Below, piece after piece: positions 15,390 to 28,453 of a DNA stretch of 64,000 nt. The translations under genes and the position numbers were made by a program. Position 1 is the stretch's first letter. Every line of letters starts with the position of its first letter. The stretch spans positions 124,001-188,000 of the forward strand of contig NZ_JAJISP010000008.1 of assembly GCF_022132145.1 (NCBI RefSeq), given 5' to 3'. The notes beneath the pieces are model-generated. The model had not been told where the DNA came from. It saw only the letters and a program-made list of their open reading frames with translations, and did not search any database. This DNA comes from Pseudomonas sp. MMS21 TM103 (GTDB lineage Bacteria > Pseudomonadota > Gammaproteobacteria > Pseudomonadales > Pseudomonadaceae).

Positions 15390-16619
15390 TCAGTCGGCGG
15401 GGGATGGCTCGGCATGCTTGGGCAGGCCCAGGGAAATCAGCGCAGCGAGCAGGACGAAGGCCGAGGAAATCCACAGGCAGGCTTGCAGGCCATAAGCCTG
15501 ATAGACCCAGCCTGACAGCAGGGTGCCGAGCAACCGGCCGAGGGCGTTGGACATGTAATAGAAGCCCACGTCCAGCGACACGCCGTCCTCCTTGGCGTAA
15601 CTGACGATCAGGTAGCTGTGCAGCGAGGAGTTCACCGCGAACAGCGCACCGAACACCAGCAGGCCGCCGAGCAGCACCCACTGCACCGACAGGTCGCTGT
15701 ACAAGCCCAGGGCAATGGCAGCTGGCAGCCCGGCCAGCGAGGCGGCCCAGACAAATGCAGCGCGACCATCCGGTACCTGGCCGCGGGCCTTGCCGGTTAT
15801 GGCTGGCGCGCAGGACTGCACGATGCCGTAGCCGATCACCCAGGCGGCGAGAAAACCGCCGACCATCCAGAAATCCCAGCCCAGTACACTGGACAGGTAC
15901 ACCGGCAGCGCCACCACAAACCAGACATCGCGCGCGCCGAACAGAAACAAGCGAGCGGCCGACAGGCTATTGATCGCCCGGCTTTTCGACAGGATGTCGC
16001 GGAACCTGGGTTTGGCGCTGGCCTTGCCCAGGTCCTTTTTCAGCAGGATCAGACTGGCCAACCAGATCAGCGTCAGCAGCGCGGCCATGACCAGCACCGC
16101 GCCGGCGAAGCCGAACAGGGCGAGGAGGGCGCCGCCGAGGAAAAAGCCGACGCCCTTGAGCGCATTCTTCGAGCCGGTCAGCAGCGCCACCCACGTGTAC
16201 AAGGTGCTTTGCTGGCTGTCCGGTACCAGCAGTTTGATCGAACTCTTGGCGCTCATCTTGTTCAGGTCTTTGGCGATGCCCGACATGGCCTGCGCACCCA
16301 TCACCCAGGGGATGGTCAGCCAGACCGACGGTACCGTGAGCATCAGCAAGGCGGCCACCTGCAGGCCCAGGCCGATATTCATGGTGCGGTTCAGGCCCAG
16401 GCGGGCGCCCAGGTAGCCGCCGACCAGGTTGGTGATCACGCCGAAGATTTCATAGAACAGAAACAGCGCGGCGATCTGCAGCGGCGTATAGCCGAGGCTA
16501 TGGAAATGCAGCACCACCAACATGCGCAACGCACCGTCGGTGAGGGTGAAGGCCCAGTAGTTGGCGGTCACCAGCAGGTATTGGCGGATGTCCGGGGCCA
16601 GGCGGGCGAGGGCGTGCAT
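15390..16619 (-). CDS. arsJ: ArsJ organoarsenical MFS exporter
   Basis: A 409-residue, roughly 12-helix major facilitator protein. The sequence YLLVTANYWAFTLTDGALRMLVVLHFHSLGY at its start, and AKDLNKMSAKSSIKLL in the middle loop, are characteristic of ArsJ. ArsJ extrudes 1-arseno-3-phosphoglycerate, which GAPDH makes from glyceraldehyde-3-phosphate and arsenate. The product breaks down outside, so the pair acts as an arsenate efflux system. The gapdh gene is directly upstream on the same strand, as in known arsJ loci. Its stop abuts the convergent ATP-grasp-like gene with no space for a terminator. Confidence 0.93.
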   Translation of the reverse strand: MHALARLAPDIRQYLLVTANYWAFTLTDGALRMLVVLHFHSLGYTPLQIAALFLFYEIFGVITNLVGGYLGARLGLNRTMNIGLGLQVAALLMLTVPSVWLTIPWVMGAQAMSGIAKDLNKMSAKSSIKLLVPDSQQSTLYTWVALLTGSKNALKGVGFFLGGALLALFGFAGAVLVMAALLTLIWLASLILLKKDLGKASAKPRFRDILSKSRAINSLSAARLFLFGARDVWFVVALPVYLSSVLGWDFWMVGGFLAAWVIGYGIVQSCAPAITGKARGQVPDGRAAFVWAASLAGLPAAIALGLYSDLSVQWVLLGGLLVFGALFAVNSSLHSYLIVSYAKEDGVSLDVGFYYMSNALGRLLGTLLSGWVYQAYGLQACLWISSAFVLLAALISLGLPKHAEPSPAD

Positions 16620-16670
16620 GTTGATCCTGCTCGGAAGATTGGCTTGGTAGCGCGTGCGATTAGCTAGTTG

Positions 16671-16717
16671 GGGGCTTTAGCCGCGAACAGCGCAATGCCA
16701 ATCGCGGCTACAGCCCC
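16671..16717. repeat. REP-like inverted repeat between gapdh and arsJ
   Basis: GGGGCTTTAGCCGCGA (16671-16686) pairs with TCGCGGCTACAGCCCC (16702-16717) over 16 positions with one mismatch, around a 15-base loop. It looks like a common Pseudomonas intergenic palindrome. Between two genes of one operon it could stabilise the upstream gapdh message or reduce arsJ read-through. Confidence 0.65.
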
Positions 16718-16732
16718 TTCCACAACTGCGCC

Positions 16733-17737
16733 TCAGTGAGCCATCCCGACCAGCCGCGCCAGTTCCACGGTGCGGTTGGCGTAGGCCCACTCGTTGTCGT
16801 ACCAGGCGTACAGCTTCACCTGGGTGCCGTTGATGACCATGGTCGAGAGCGCATCGATGATCGAAGAACGTGGATCGGAGCGGTAGTCGATGGAGACCAG
16901 CGGGCGCTCCTCGTAACCGAGGATGTTCTTCAAGGAGCCGGCTGCCGCCATCTTGAACAGGGCATTGACCTCATCCACCGTGGTGGCGCGCTCGACCTCG
17001 AACACGCAGTCGGTCAGCGAGGCGTTGGCCAGGGGGACGCGCACGGCATGGCCGTTCAGCTTGCCGCGCAGTTCGGGGAAGATTTCCGCGATGGCCGTGG
17101 CCGAACCGGTGCTGGTGGGAATCAGGCTCATGCCGCAGGCGCGGGCGCGGCGCAGGTCCTTGTGCGGTTGGTCGAGGATGCTCTGGGTATTGGTCAGGTC
17201 GTGGATGGTGGTGATCGAGCCGTGGCGGATGCCCAGGTGTTGGTGGATCACCTTGACCACCGGCGCCAGGCAGTTGGTGGTGCAGGAGGCGGCAGTGACG
17301 ATGCGGTGCAGCGCCGGGTCGAACAGGTCCTGATTGACGCCCATGACGACATTCAGGGCGCCGGCTTCCTTGACCGGTGCGCTGACCACCACGCGCTTGA
17401 CCCCCTGGTCCAGGTAGCCCGAAAGCACCGCGACCGTCTTCATCTTGCCACTGGCTTCGATCACCAGGTCGCAGCCCGACCAGTCGGTGTCGGCGATGGC
17501 CTTGTTGGCGCTGACCTTGACCCGCTTGCCGCCGATCAGGATGCAGTCGTCCGCGCTGCTCGCTTCATGCTGCCAGCGGCCGTGCACCGAGTCGAAATTG
17601 AGCAGGTGCGCGTGGGTCGCCGGGTCGCCGGCCGGGTCGTTGATCTGCACGAATTCGAGCTCTGGCCAGTCCCAGGCGGCGCGCAAGGCCAGGCGGCCGA
17701 TGCGACCGAAACCGTTGATGCCTACTTTGATGGTCAT
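16733..17737 (-). CDS. ArsJ-associated glyceraldehyde-3-phosphate dehydrogenase
   Basis: A 334-residue NAD-dependent GAPDH that, in arsJ operons, uses arsenate instead of phosphate and yields 1-arseno-3-phosphoglycerate for export. The Rossmann motif is VGINGFGRIGR at residues 5-15, the catalytic Cys152 lies in ASCTTNCLAP, and the C-terminal WYDNEWAYANRTVEL is typical. An upstream in-frame ATG (17755) exists, but MTIKVGING at 17737 has AAGGAAG in front and the normal family N-terminus. It lies between arsR and arsJ, so expression should be arsenic-inducible. It is most likely not the housekeeping glycolytic enzyme. Confidence 0.92.
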   Translation of the reverse strand: MTIKVGINGFGRIGRLALRAAWDWPELEFVQINDPAGDPATHAHLLNFDSVHGRWQHEASSADDCILIGGKRVKVSANKAIADTDWSGCDLVIEASGKMKTVAVLSGYLDQGVKRVVVSAPVKEAGALNVVMGVNQDLFDPALHRIVTAASCTTNCLAPVVKVIHQHLGIRHGSITTIHDLTNTQSILDQPHKDLRRARACGMSLIPTSTGSATAIAEIFPELRGKLNGHAVRVPLANASLTDCVFEVERATTVDEVNALFKMAAAGSLKNILGYEERPLVSIDYRSDPRSSIIDALSTMVINGTQVKLYAWYDNEWAYANRTVELARLVGMAH

Positions 17738-17760
17738 GATGGCTTCCTTATGCAATGAAT

Positions 17761-18114
17761 TTAACTATCTGCGCCTGGAACGCAGCGCCCAGCCATGCCT
17801 TCGAGGCGCTTGGCGTCGGGGCTGAGCCATTGCTGGTTGGCGCCCAGGGTGGCGTCCAGCACGGCGATCACCCAAGCCGGCAGGTTGGGGTGCAGGCGGT
17901 AATACACCCATTGACCCTGCCGGCGATCTGCCAGCAACCCGCAGGTGCGCAATTGCGCCAGGTGGCGGGAGATCTTGGGCTGGCTTTCATCAAGGGCACT
18001 GGTCAGCTCGCAGACGCAGAGTTCCTGTTCCGCCGTGATCAGCAGCATCAGGCGTACGCGGGTTTCGTCAGCCAGGCATTTGAAAACGCTGGTCGGAGTC
18101 AGGTGTGCAGCCAT
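17761..18114 (-). CDS. arsR: ArsR-family arsenic-responsive repressor
   Basis: A 117-residue winged-HTH repressor of the ArsR/SmtB family. The metalloid site ELCVCEL provides C33 and C35 at the start of the recognition region, as in classical ArsR, and the recognition helix is DESQPKISRHLAQLR. A longer frame to 18273 exists, but ATG 18114 gives the usual family N-terminus and the extra residues are not protein-like. Binding of As(III) to the Cys pair releases the protein from DNA. It leads the gapdh-arsJ unit on the minus strand and probably represses the acr3 unit as well (inference). Confidence 0.92.
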   Translation of the reverse strand: MAAHLTPTSVFKCLADETRVRLMLLITAEQELCVCELTSALDESQPKISRHLAQLRTCGLLADRRQGQWVYYRLHPNLPAWVIAVLDATLGANQQWLSPDAKRLEGMAGRCVPGADS

Positions 18115-18256
18115 TGCGGTTCTCAACGTTTGCTTCCAGCTTGATGCGCACCCGCCCCGGCAGCGTCGGCGCACGGGGTGATGGGCCGCCTGACCGCGCA
18201 GACAAACAGCAGTGCGTTCGGTTGCTCGGCGCGACTCCCATATATGGCAAAGCGAA

Positions 18257-18266
18257 TATACGTATA
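18257..18266. promoter_or_regulatory. Palindrome in the arsR promoter region, candidate ArsR operator
   Basis: TATACGTATA is a perfect 10-base palindrome inside an AT-rich patch about 145 bases upstream of the arsR ATG and about 130 bases upstream of the ModE-like gene. Position and composition suit an autoregulatory ArsR operator, although the distance to arsR implies a rather long leader. Untested. Confidence 0.4.
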
Positions 18267-18397
18267 GCCACATGTATCGTAAAGTCCGACAGGTTCCCGG
18301 GTGCTGGCCATTGTACGGTTCGCCAGCTGGACCTCAGTGGCAGGTATAGTGCGAGCAGTGAACGCTTTCCCTCCTACAATCTAGCTCAAGCCCCCCT

Positions 18398-18754
18398 ATG
18401 CACCGACTCGACCTGAAAATTCGCCTGCACTGTGGCGCCGATATCGCTATCGGCCCCGGCAAGGCCGACTTGCTCGAAGCTATCCAGGCACAGGGTTCGA
18501 TCAGCGCGGCTGCGCGTAGTCTGGGCATGTCTTATCGCCGCGCCTGGTTGCTGGTCGAAACCATGAATCGCTGTTTCCAGGAACCTCTGGTGACCACGCT
18601 TGCGGGCGGCCGCCATGGTGGCGGCACCCAACTGACCGAGATGGGCGTGCGTGTGCTGCGGCGCTACCGTGAGCTCTGCGCACAGGCATTGGCCGCCGTG
18701 CAGGAAGGCCTGGATGATCTTGGCGCCTTGTTGGCGGATCCCGCGGCCCGCTAG
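18398..18754 (+). CDS. Stand-alone ModE N-terminal-type winged HTH protein
   Basis: A 118-residue protein made of a single LysR/ModE-like winged HTH: KADLLEAIQAQGSISAAARSLGMSYRRAWLLVETMN, then GGRHGGGTQLTEMGVRVLRRY. This is the DNA-binding domain of the molybdate regulator ModE without the C-terminal molybdate-binding (MOP) domains. Family members of this size occur in many proteobacteria, and their ligand is mostly unknown. No mod transport genes are in the window. It is divergent from arsR. Possible roles include regulation of molybdoenzymes or of the neighbouring genes. Confidence 0.8.
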   Translation: MHRLDLKIRLHCGADIAIGPGKADLLEAIQAQGSISAAARSLGMSYRRAWLLVETMNRCFQEPLVTTLAGGRHGGGTQLTEMGVRVLRRYRELCAQALAAVQEGLDDLGALLADPAAR

Positions 18755-18959
18755 TCAGTAGTCCGGAAATTGCCAACTGGCGCCTGGTTCTGCCACTGAA
18801 CTTTGTTCCGTAGCATCCGGTCGGATAGAGTGCTGGCGAGCATTGAGTCTTGTTCGCTCATTCGTCTTTCACTGGCCTGCCCAGGCGGCTAGAGGCTGGT
18901 TTAGCCCACGTTGCGCGGTGAATACCGCCGAGTGCGGTTATCTTCTGGAGTTATCGATC

Positions 18960-19523
<564 letters not shown>

Positions 19524-19547
19524 ACCCTGAGCACGGTTACACCCTAG

Positions 19548-19581
19548 CAACAGCCCGGCCATTGGCCGGGCTGTTGCGTTT
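19548..19581 (+). terminator. Intrinsic terminator after the glycine-rich protein
   Basis: A perfect 13-bp stem CAACAGCCCGGCC (19548-19560) / GGCCGGGCTGTTG (19564-19576) with loop ATT, followed by CGTTT. It lies 24 bases past the stop. The T-run is short, but the stem is very strong. Confidence 0.75.
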
Positions 19582-19771
19582 CAGGGTGCCGCCGCTCACC
19601 TGACGACTTCCTGGCCCAGACCGGCCGACCGTCGATCCGCGGCAATCCGCGCTGCCGGCAGAGAGGGGCTGACTATACTAACCCGGTGTTGGCAGGCCGT
19701 TGAGCAGCGAGCCCGGCGGTGCGTGCCATTGCCCAGCAGTACTGCGCTGTGTCAGCAGACTGCGTCCACGA

Positions 19772-19804
19772 GCTCATGACGGGCTCATGACGAGTCCATG
19801 ACCG
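19772..19804 (+). repeat. Three 11-bp tandem repeats directly before glgE
   Basis: GCTCATGACGG, GCTCATGACGA and GTCCATGACCG are contiguous and abut the glgE ATG at 19805. Each carries an ATGA. None of these ATGs opens the glgE frame, and two close after four codons. No Shine-Dalgarno is present between them and 19805. Confidence 0.6.
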
Positions 19805-21820
19805 ATGAACGATGCTCACCCGCATGCTCCACGTCAGCCAGGTGTCCTGCCCAGGACACTGTCGGTGGAGGAGGCGCTGCGCATGCCGCGCATCGCCATC
19901 GAGTCGATCGAACCGGCGCTCGAGCAGGGTCGCTTCGCCGCCAAGGCGATCGTCGGCCAGCCGGTTAGCGTAAGCGCGAAAATCTTCACCGATGGCCACG
20001 AGAAGCTGGGAACTGCGCTGCTCTGGCACTTCGAGGGCGAAGAAGGCGGTCATCGCGTGCGCCTCAGCGAACTGGGCAACGACAGCTGGCAAGCACAATT
20101 CACGCCCTTTCGGGTCGGTCGTTATGGCTTCGTCATCGCCGCTTGGTGGGATCACTACGAAACCTTCCGCTACGAATTGACCAAGAAGTACGACACCGGC
20201 ATGCCGATCGGTCTGGAGTTGCAGGAGGGGCGCATCCTGCTGGAGAGCACCTTGCAGCGGGCGCAGGGTGAGGCCCGGGCGGCGTTGGACGAGCAGCTGC
20301 AACTGCTGCTCCAGGCCCATGACGAAAGCGAACAGTTGGCCATCCTCCTGGGCAATGAGATGGCCGCCGCCATGGGCCGCCTGGATGAACACGCACACTT
20401 GGTGCGCAGCGCGGAGTTCGCCATCGAAGTCGAGCGGCCATTGGCCGGATTCGCCAGCTGGTATGAGCTGTTCCCACGTTCCGAGACCGATGATCCCAAG
20501 CGGCACGGCACCTTCAATGACGTCTGCAAGCGCCTGCCGATGATCCGCGACATGGGCTTCGACGTGCTCTATTTTCCGCCGATCCACCCGATCGGGCGCA
20601 GTTACCGCAAGGGCCCGAACAACCAGCTGGATGCCGGTCCGGACGACCCTGGCAGTCCCTACGCGATCGGCAGCGAGGAGGGTGGTCACGAGGCGATTCA
20701 TCCGCAACTGGGCAGCCGCGAGGACTTCCGCCGGCTGGTCGCCGCCGCCGCCGAGCACGGTCTGGAAATCGCCTTGGACTTTGCCATCCAGTGTTCCCAG
20801 GACCATCCCTGGCTGAAGCAGCACCCCGGCTGGTTCTCCTGGCGCCCGGACGGCAGCATCCGTTATGCCGAGAACCCGCCGAAGAAGTACCAGGACATCG
20901 TCAACCTCGACTTCTACACGGCGGACGCCATGCCCGACCTCTGGCTGGCCTTGCGCGACGTGGTCGCCGGCTGGGTGGCCGAGGGCGTGAAGGTGTTCCG
21001 CGTCGACAACCCGCACACCAAACCGCTGCCGTTCTGGGAATGGCTGATCGCCGATATCCGTCGCCAGAACCCCGAGGTGATGTTCCTCGCCGAGGCCTTC
21101 ACCCGCCCGGCGATGATGGCGCGCCTGGGCAAGCTGGGCTTCAGTCAGAGTTACACCTACTTCACCTGGCGCAACCTCAAGGACGAACTCGAGGCATATT
21201 TCACCGAGCTCAATCAGCCGCCGCTGCGTGATTGCTATCGGCCGAACTTCTTCGTCAACACCCCCGACATCAACCCCACATTCCTGCAGTCCAGCGGGCG
21301 CCCAGGCTTCCTCATCCGCGCCGCCCTGGCGACCATGGGTTCGGGGTTGTGGGGCATGTATTCCGGCTTCGAGCTGTGCGAAAGCGCGGCACTACCTGGC
21401 AAGGAGGAATACCTCGATTCGGAGAAGTACCAGATCCGCCCGCGCGACTACGCGGCGCCGGGCAACATCATCGCCGAGATCACCCAGCTCAACCGTATCC
21501 GCCGCGAGAACCCGGCACTGCACAGCCATCTCGGCTTCAAGGCCTACAACGCCTGGAACGACAACATTCTGTATTTCGGCAAGCGCACGCCCGGGCTCGA
21601 CAATTTCATCCTGGTGGCGGTCAACCTCGACCCGCACCACGCCCAGGAGGCGCATTTCGAACTGCCGCTGTGGGAGTTCGGTTTGCCGGACGATGCCTCC
21701 CTGCACGGCGAGGACCTGATGACCGGCCATCGCTGGACCTGGCACGGCAAGACCCAATGGATGCGTATCGAGCCCTGGCACCTGCCGTTCGGCATCTGGC
21801 GCATCGAACCTGTCACCTAA
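19805..21820 (+). CDS. glgE: Alpha-1,4-glucan:maltose-1-phosphate maltosyltransferase
   Basis: A 671-residue GH13_3 enzyme that extends alpha-1,4-glucan using maltose-1-phosphate. Catalytic motifs are FRVDNPHTKP (nucleophile Asp near 401), FLAEAFTRP (acid Glu near 430) and NTPDINP (Asp near 488). The N-terminal domain N carries SWYELFPRS and YFPPIHPIGRSYRKG. Start choice is uncertain: ATG 19805 keeps the LSVEEALRMPRIAIE segment resembling other GlgE N-termini but has no ribosome-binding site, while ATG 19883 follows GGAGGAGG and would give 645 residues. The treS-maltokinase gene is 14 bases downstream and makes its substrate. Confidence 0.95.
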   Translation: MNDAHPHAPRQPGVLPRTLSVEEALRMPRIAIESIEPALEQGRFAAKAIVGQPVSVSAKIFTDGHEKLGTALLWHFEGEEGGHRVRLSELGNDSWQAQFTPFRVGRYGFVIAAWWDHYETFRYELTKKYDTGMPIGLELQEGRILLESTLQRAQGEARAALDEQLQLLLQAHDESEQLAILLGNEMAAAMGRLDEHAHLVRSAEFAIEVERPLAGFASWYELFPRSETDDPKRHGTFNDVCKRLPMIRDMGFDVLYFPPIHPIGRSYRKGPNNQLDAGPDDPGSPYAIGSEEGGHEAIHPQLGSREDFRRLVAAAAEHGLEIALDFAIQCSQDHPWLKQHPGWFSWRPDGSIRYAENPPKKYQDIVNLDFYTADAMPDLWLALRDVVAGWVAEGVKVFRVDNPHTKPLPFWEWLIADIRRQNPEVMFLAEAFTRPAMMARLGKLGFSQSYTYFTWRNLKDELEAYFTELNQPPLRDCYRPNFFVNTPDINPTFLQSSGRPGFLIRAALATMGSGLWGMYSGFELCESAALPGKEEYLDSEKYQIRPRDYAAPGNIIAEITQLNRIRRENPALHSHLGFKAYNAWNDNILYFGKRTPGLDNFILVAVNLDPHHAQEAHFELPLWEFGLPDDASLHGEDLMTGHRWTWHGKTQWMRIEPWHLPFGIWRIEPVT

Positions 21821-21834
21821 TTTAGGACTCCCCC

Positions 21835-25160
<3,326 letters not shown>

Positions 25161-25164
<4 letters not shown>

Positions 25165-27401
25165 GCAAGCAACAGGCAGGCGCACAGGCGCTGGCGGCCC
25201 TGCTGCCGGCCGACCACGACATCGAGGCGCTGGTGCGCGCCGAACACCCCGACCCCTTCGCCATCCTCGGCATGCACCGTGATGCCCAGGGTGCGCTAAT
25301 CCGGGTTTACCTGCCCGATGCGCTGGCGGTCGAGGTGCTGGCCAGGGATGGCGAAACGCACCTCGCCGCGCTCCAGCAGAGCCGGGTGCCCGGCCTGTTC
25401 GTCGGTCGCCTGGCGCAGCCCCAGCCCTATCTGCTGCGCATCCGCTGGGCGGACGTCGAGCAGCTCGGCGAGGACCCCTACAGCTTCGCGCCGCTGCTCG
25501 GCGAGATGGACCTCTACCTGTTCGCCGAGGGCAATCACCGCGACCTCGGCCATTGTCTGGGCGCCCAGCTGATGTCGGTCGAGGGCGTGGCCGGGGTGCG
25601 CTTCGCCGTCTGGGCGCCGAACGCCCGCCGGGTCTCGGTGGTCGGCGCGTTCAACGGCTGGGACGGACGCCGTCACCCCATGCGCTTGCGTCACCCGTCC
25701 GGGGTCTGGGAGCTGTTCATCCCGCGCCTGCAGGCGGGTGAGCTGTACAAGTACGAGATTCTCGGCGCCCAAGGCCTGCTGCCGCTCAAGGCCGACCCCA
25801 TGGCCTTGGCCACCGAAACCCCGCCGGGCACCGCCTCGCGTGTGGCCGCCGCGCTGGACTACCACTGGCGCGACGGCGACTGGCTGGCCCGGCGCGCCGC
25901 TGCTCAGGCGGCCGATGCGCCGATCGCCATCTACGAAATGCATGCCGGATCCTGGCGCCGCGAAGGCGGGGAAGAGGGCCGCCAGTACGACTGGCATGAA
26001 CTCGCCGAACGGCTGATCCCCTATCTCCAGACCCTGGGCTTCAGCCATGTCGAGCTGATGCCGATCATGGAACACCCCTTCGGCGGTTCCTGGGGCTACC
26101 AGCCGCTCTCCCAGTTCGCGCCGAGCAGCCGCTACGGCTCGCGCCAGGATTTCGCGGCCTTCGTCGATGCCTGTCACCAGGCCGGTATCGGCGTGATTCT
26201 CGACTGGGTGCCGGCGCATTTCCCCAATGACGCCCATGGCCTGGTGCAGTTCGACGGCACCGCGCTCTATGAGTACGCCCACCCCCACGAGGGTCTGCAC
26301 CGGGACTGGGATACCCTGATCTACAACCTCGGTCGCACCGAGGTGCATGGCTTCATGCTGGCCTCGGCCCTGCACTGGCTGAAGGAGTTCCATGTCGACG
26401 GCCTGCGCGTCGATGCGGTCGCCTCGATGCTCTACCGCGACTATTCGCGCAACGAAGGCGAATGGATTCCCAATCGCTATGGCGGGCGCGAGAATCTCGA
26501 GGCCGTCGACTTCCTTCGCCACCTCAACGACGTGGTCGCCAGCGAGGTGCCCGGCGCCCTGGTGATCGCCGAGGAGTCGACTGCCTGGCCCGGGGTCACC
26601 CATGCCACCGCCGAGGGCGGGCTGGGCTTCGCCTTCAAATGGAACATGGGCTGGATGCACGACAGCCTGCACTACATCCAGCACGACCCGATCCACCGCC
26701 GCCACCACCACGGCGAGCTGACCTTCGGCCTGCTCTATGCCTTTTCCGAGCGTTTCGTGCTGCCGATCTCCCATGACGAGGTGGTGCATGGCAAGCGTGC
26801 CCTGATCGACAAGATGCCCGGCGACCGCTGGCAGCAGTTCGCCAACCTGCGCGCCTACCTGAGTTTCATGTGGACCCATCCGGGCAAGAAGCTGCTGTTC
26901 ATGGGCTGCGAATTCGCCCAGTGGCGCGAGTGGAGCCATGACCGCGAACTGGACTGGTACCTGCTCAACTACCGCAAGCACTGCGGAGTGCAGCAACTGG
27001 TCGGCGACCTCAACCGGCTGTATCGGGACGAGCCGGCGCTGCATCAGCAGGACTGCTGGCCGGCCGGTTTCCAGTGGCTGATCGGCGACGATGCCGAGAA
27101 CAGCGTCTACGCCTGGCTGCGCTGGAGTCGCGACGGCTACCCGCTGCTGGTCATCGCCAACCTGACCCCGCTGGTGCGCCACGCCTATCGGGTCGGCGTG
27201 CCGTTCAGCGGTCACTGGCAGGAACTGTTCAACAGCGATGCCGAATGCTATTGCGGTGCGAACGTCGGCAACGGCGGCATGCAGCTGGCCGAGGCGTTGC
27301 CTAGCCACGGCCATGCCGCCTCGTTGCAACTGGTCCTGCCGCCCCTGGCGGTGCTGATCCTGCGGCCAGTCGCCGGGCAAGAGCCCGCTGCCCCGGCCTA
27401 G
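25161..27401 (+). CDS. glgB: 1,4-alpha-glucan branching enzyme
   Basis: A 746-residue GH13_9 enzyme that cuts alpha-1,4 chains and re-attaches them as alpha-1,6 branches. An N-terminal CBM48-type region (GVRFAVWAPNARRVSVVGAFNGWDGR, about 145-170) precedes the barrel. The nucleophile is D418 in GLRVDAVASMLYRDYSR, the acid is E471 in IAEESTAWPGV, and FVLPISHDEVVHGK carries the third acidic residue. The start overlaps treS (ATGA), so GlgE, TreS-Mak and GlgB are made together. This matches the idea that branching and elongation by GlgE alternate. It ends convergently to the minus-strand operon. Confidence 0.96.
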
Positions 27402-27420
27402 GGCAGGGCGGCTGCGCATT

Positions 27421-27437
27421 GCCGCACTCCGTGCGGC
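27421..27437. terminator. Short hairpin between convergent glgB and the YbhN-like gene
   Basis: GCCGCAC (27421-27427) / GTGCGGC (27431-27437) with loop TCC lies 20 bases after glgB and 6 bases before the end of the opposing gene. It could serve both strands, but neither side has a T-run. Confidence 0.4.
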
Positions 27438-27442
27438 CTTGC

Positions 27443-28453
27443 TCAAGGCTTGTCGAGCGTAGCCTGCTTGCGCCGGTTGCTGCGCCGCATGCGCTTGGCC
27501 CGCATCTCGAGCAGCGCATAGCCGAGCCCGGCCAGCACCAACGGCAGCAGGTAATAGATCACCCGGTAGACGATCAGCCCCGCCAGCAGCACGCCGATCG
27601 AGGTCTGCTGCTGCAGCAGGGCGATAAACACCACCTCCAGTACGCCGAGACCGGCCGGGATATGAGTGATTACCCCGGCGAAGGCGCTGACGAGCAGGGC
27701 GCCAAGCACGGTCGGGTAGCCGAGCTGGGCCGGCAGCAGGATGTCCAGTAGCAGGGCCATCAGCGCCCAGTTGCTGGCGCCGAGGGCTACCTGCAGCAGG
27801 CCCATGCGCAGCGAGGGCAGATAGATTTCGTGGCCGCGGATTGTCCAGAAGCGCCGGCGCGAGAAGGCACAGAGCAGCAGATAGCCCAGCAGCAGGACCA
27901 GCAGCCCGCCACCGAGCAGGCGCAAGGCGGGGATGCCAAGTTCCCAGCCCTCCGGCGGCACGATCAGGCCGAAGGCCAGGACCACCCCGAGCAGGCCGCT
28001 GTAGCCCAGCCAGTTTGTCATCAGGCTGAGGGTGAGCACCTTGGTAATCTCCGACGGACGCAGGCCAAGCTGCGAGTAGAGGCGAAAGCGCAGGCCGATA
28101 CTGCCGATCCAGGCGCCGAGGTTGAGGCTGAACGCGTAACAGACGAAGGTGATCGGCAGGACCTGCCGGAGCGGCAGGTGGTGGCGAGTGTAGGCGCGGC
28201 CGATCAGGTCGAAGCAGCTGTACAGCGCGTAGCTGGCGAAGGCGGTGGCCACGGCCAGGAGCAAGGTGCCGGTGCGATAGCCGCGCAGCGCCGCGAGCAG
28301 TTCCTGCCAGTCCAGGCGGCGGCTGAGGGCGACCAGCAGACCCAGCACCAGAATGAAGAACGCCAGGCCCAGCAGCAGTTTGCCACGCGCCGACCAGTCG
28401 CGCCTGGCGCTCGAGGCGCTCGAGGCGGGCGTCATGCGGCATTGCTTGCTCAT
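27443..28453 (-). CDS. YbhN/LPG-synthase-type integral membrane protein
   Basis: A 336-residue membrane protein with about eight hydrophobic helices, matching the transmembrane (flippase-like) half of lysylphosphatidylglycerol synthases (MprF/UPF0104, YbhN family). The soluble aminoacyl-transferase half is missing. Conserved family pieces include FDLIGRAYTRHHLPL, SLNLGAWIGSIGLRFRL, THIPAGLGVLEVVFIALL and VYRVIYYLLPL. Its start overlaps the clsB stop by 4 bases (ATGA). The order EEP hydrolase-clsB-ybhN repeats that of E. coli ybhP-ybhO-ybhN, pointing to a conserved lipid-handling module, possibly cardiolipin or lipid transport (inference). Confidence 0.88.
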   Translation of the reverse strand: MSKQCRMTPASSASSARRDWSARGKLLLGLAFFILVLGLLVALSRRLDWQELLAALRGYRTGTLLLAVATAFASYALYSCFDLIGRAYTRHHLPLRQVLPITFVCYAFSLNLGAWIGSIGLRFRLYSQLGLRPSEITKVLTLSLMTNWLGYSGLLGVVLAFGLIVPPEGWELGIPALRLLGGGLLVLLLGYLLLCAFSRRRFWTIRGHEIYLPSLRMGLLQVALGASNWALMALLLDILLPAQLGYPTVLGALLVSAFAGVITHIPAGLGVLEVVFIALLQQQTSIGVLLAGLIVYRVIYYLLPLVLAGLGYALLEMRAKRMRRSNRRKQATLDKP

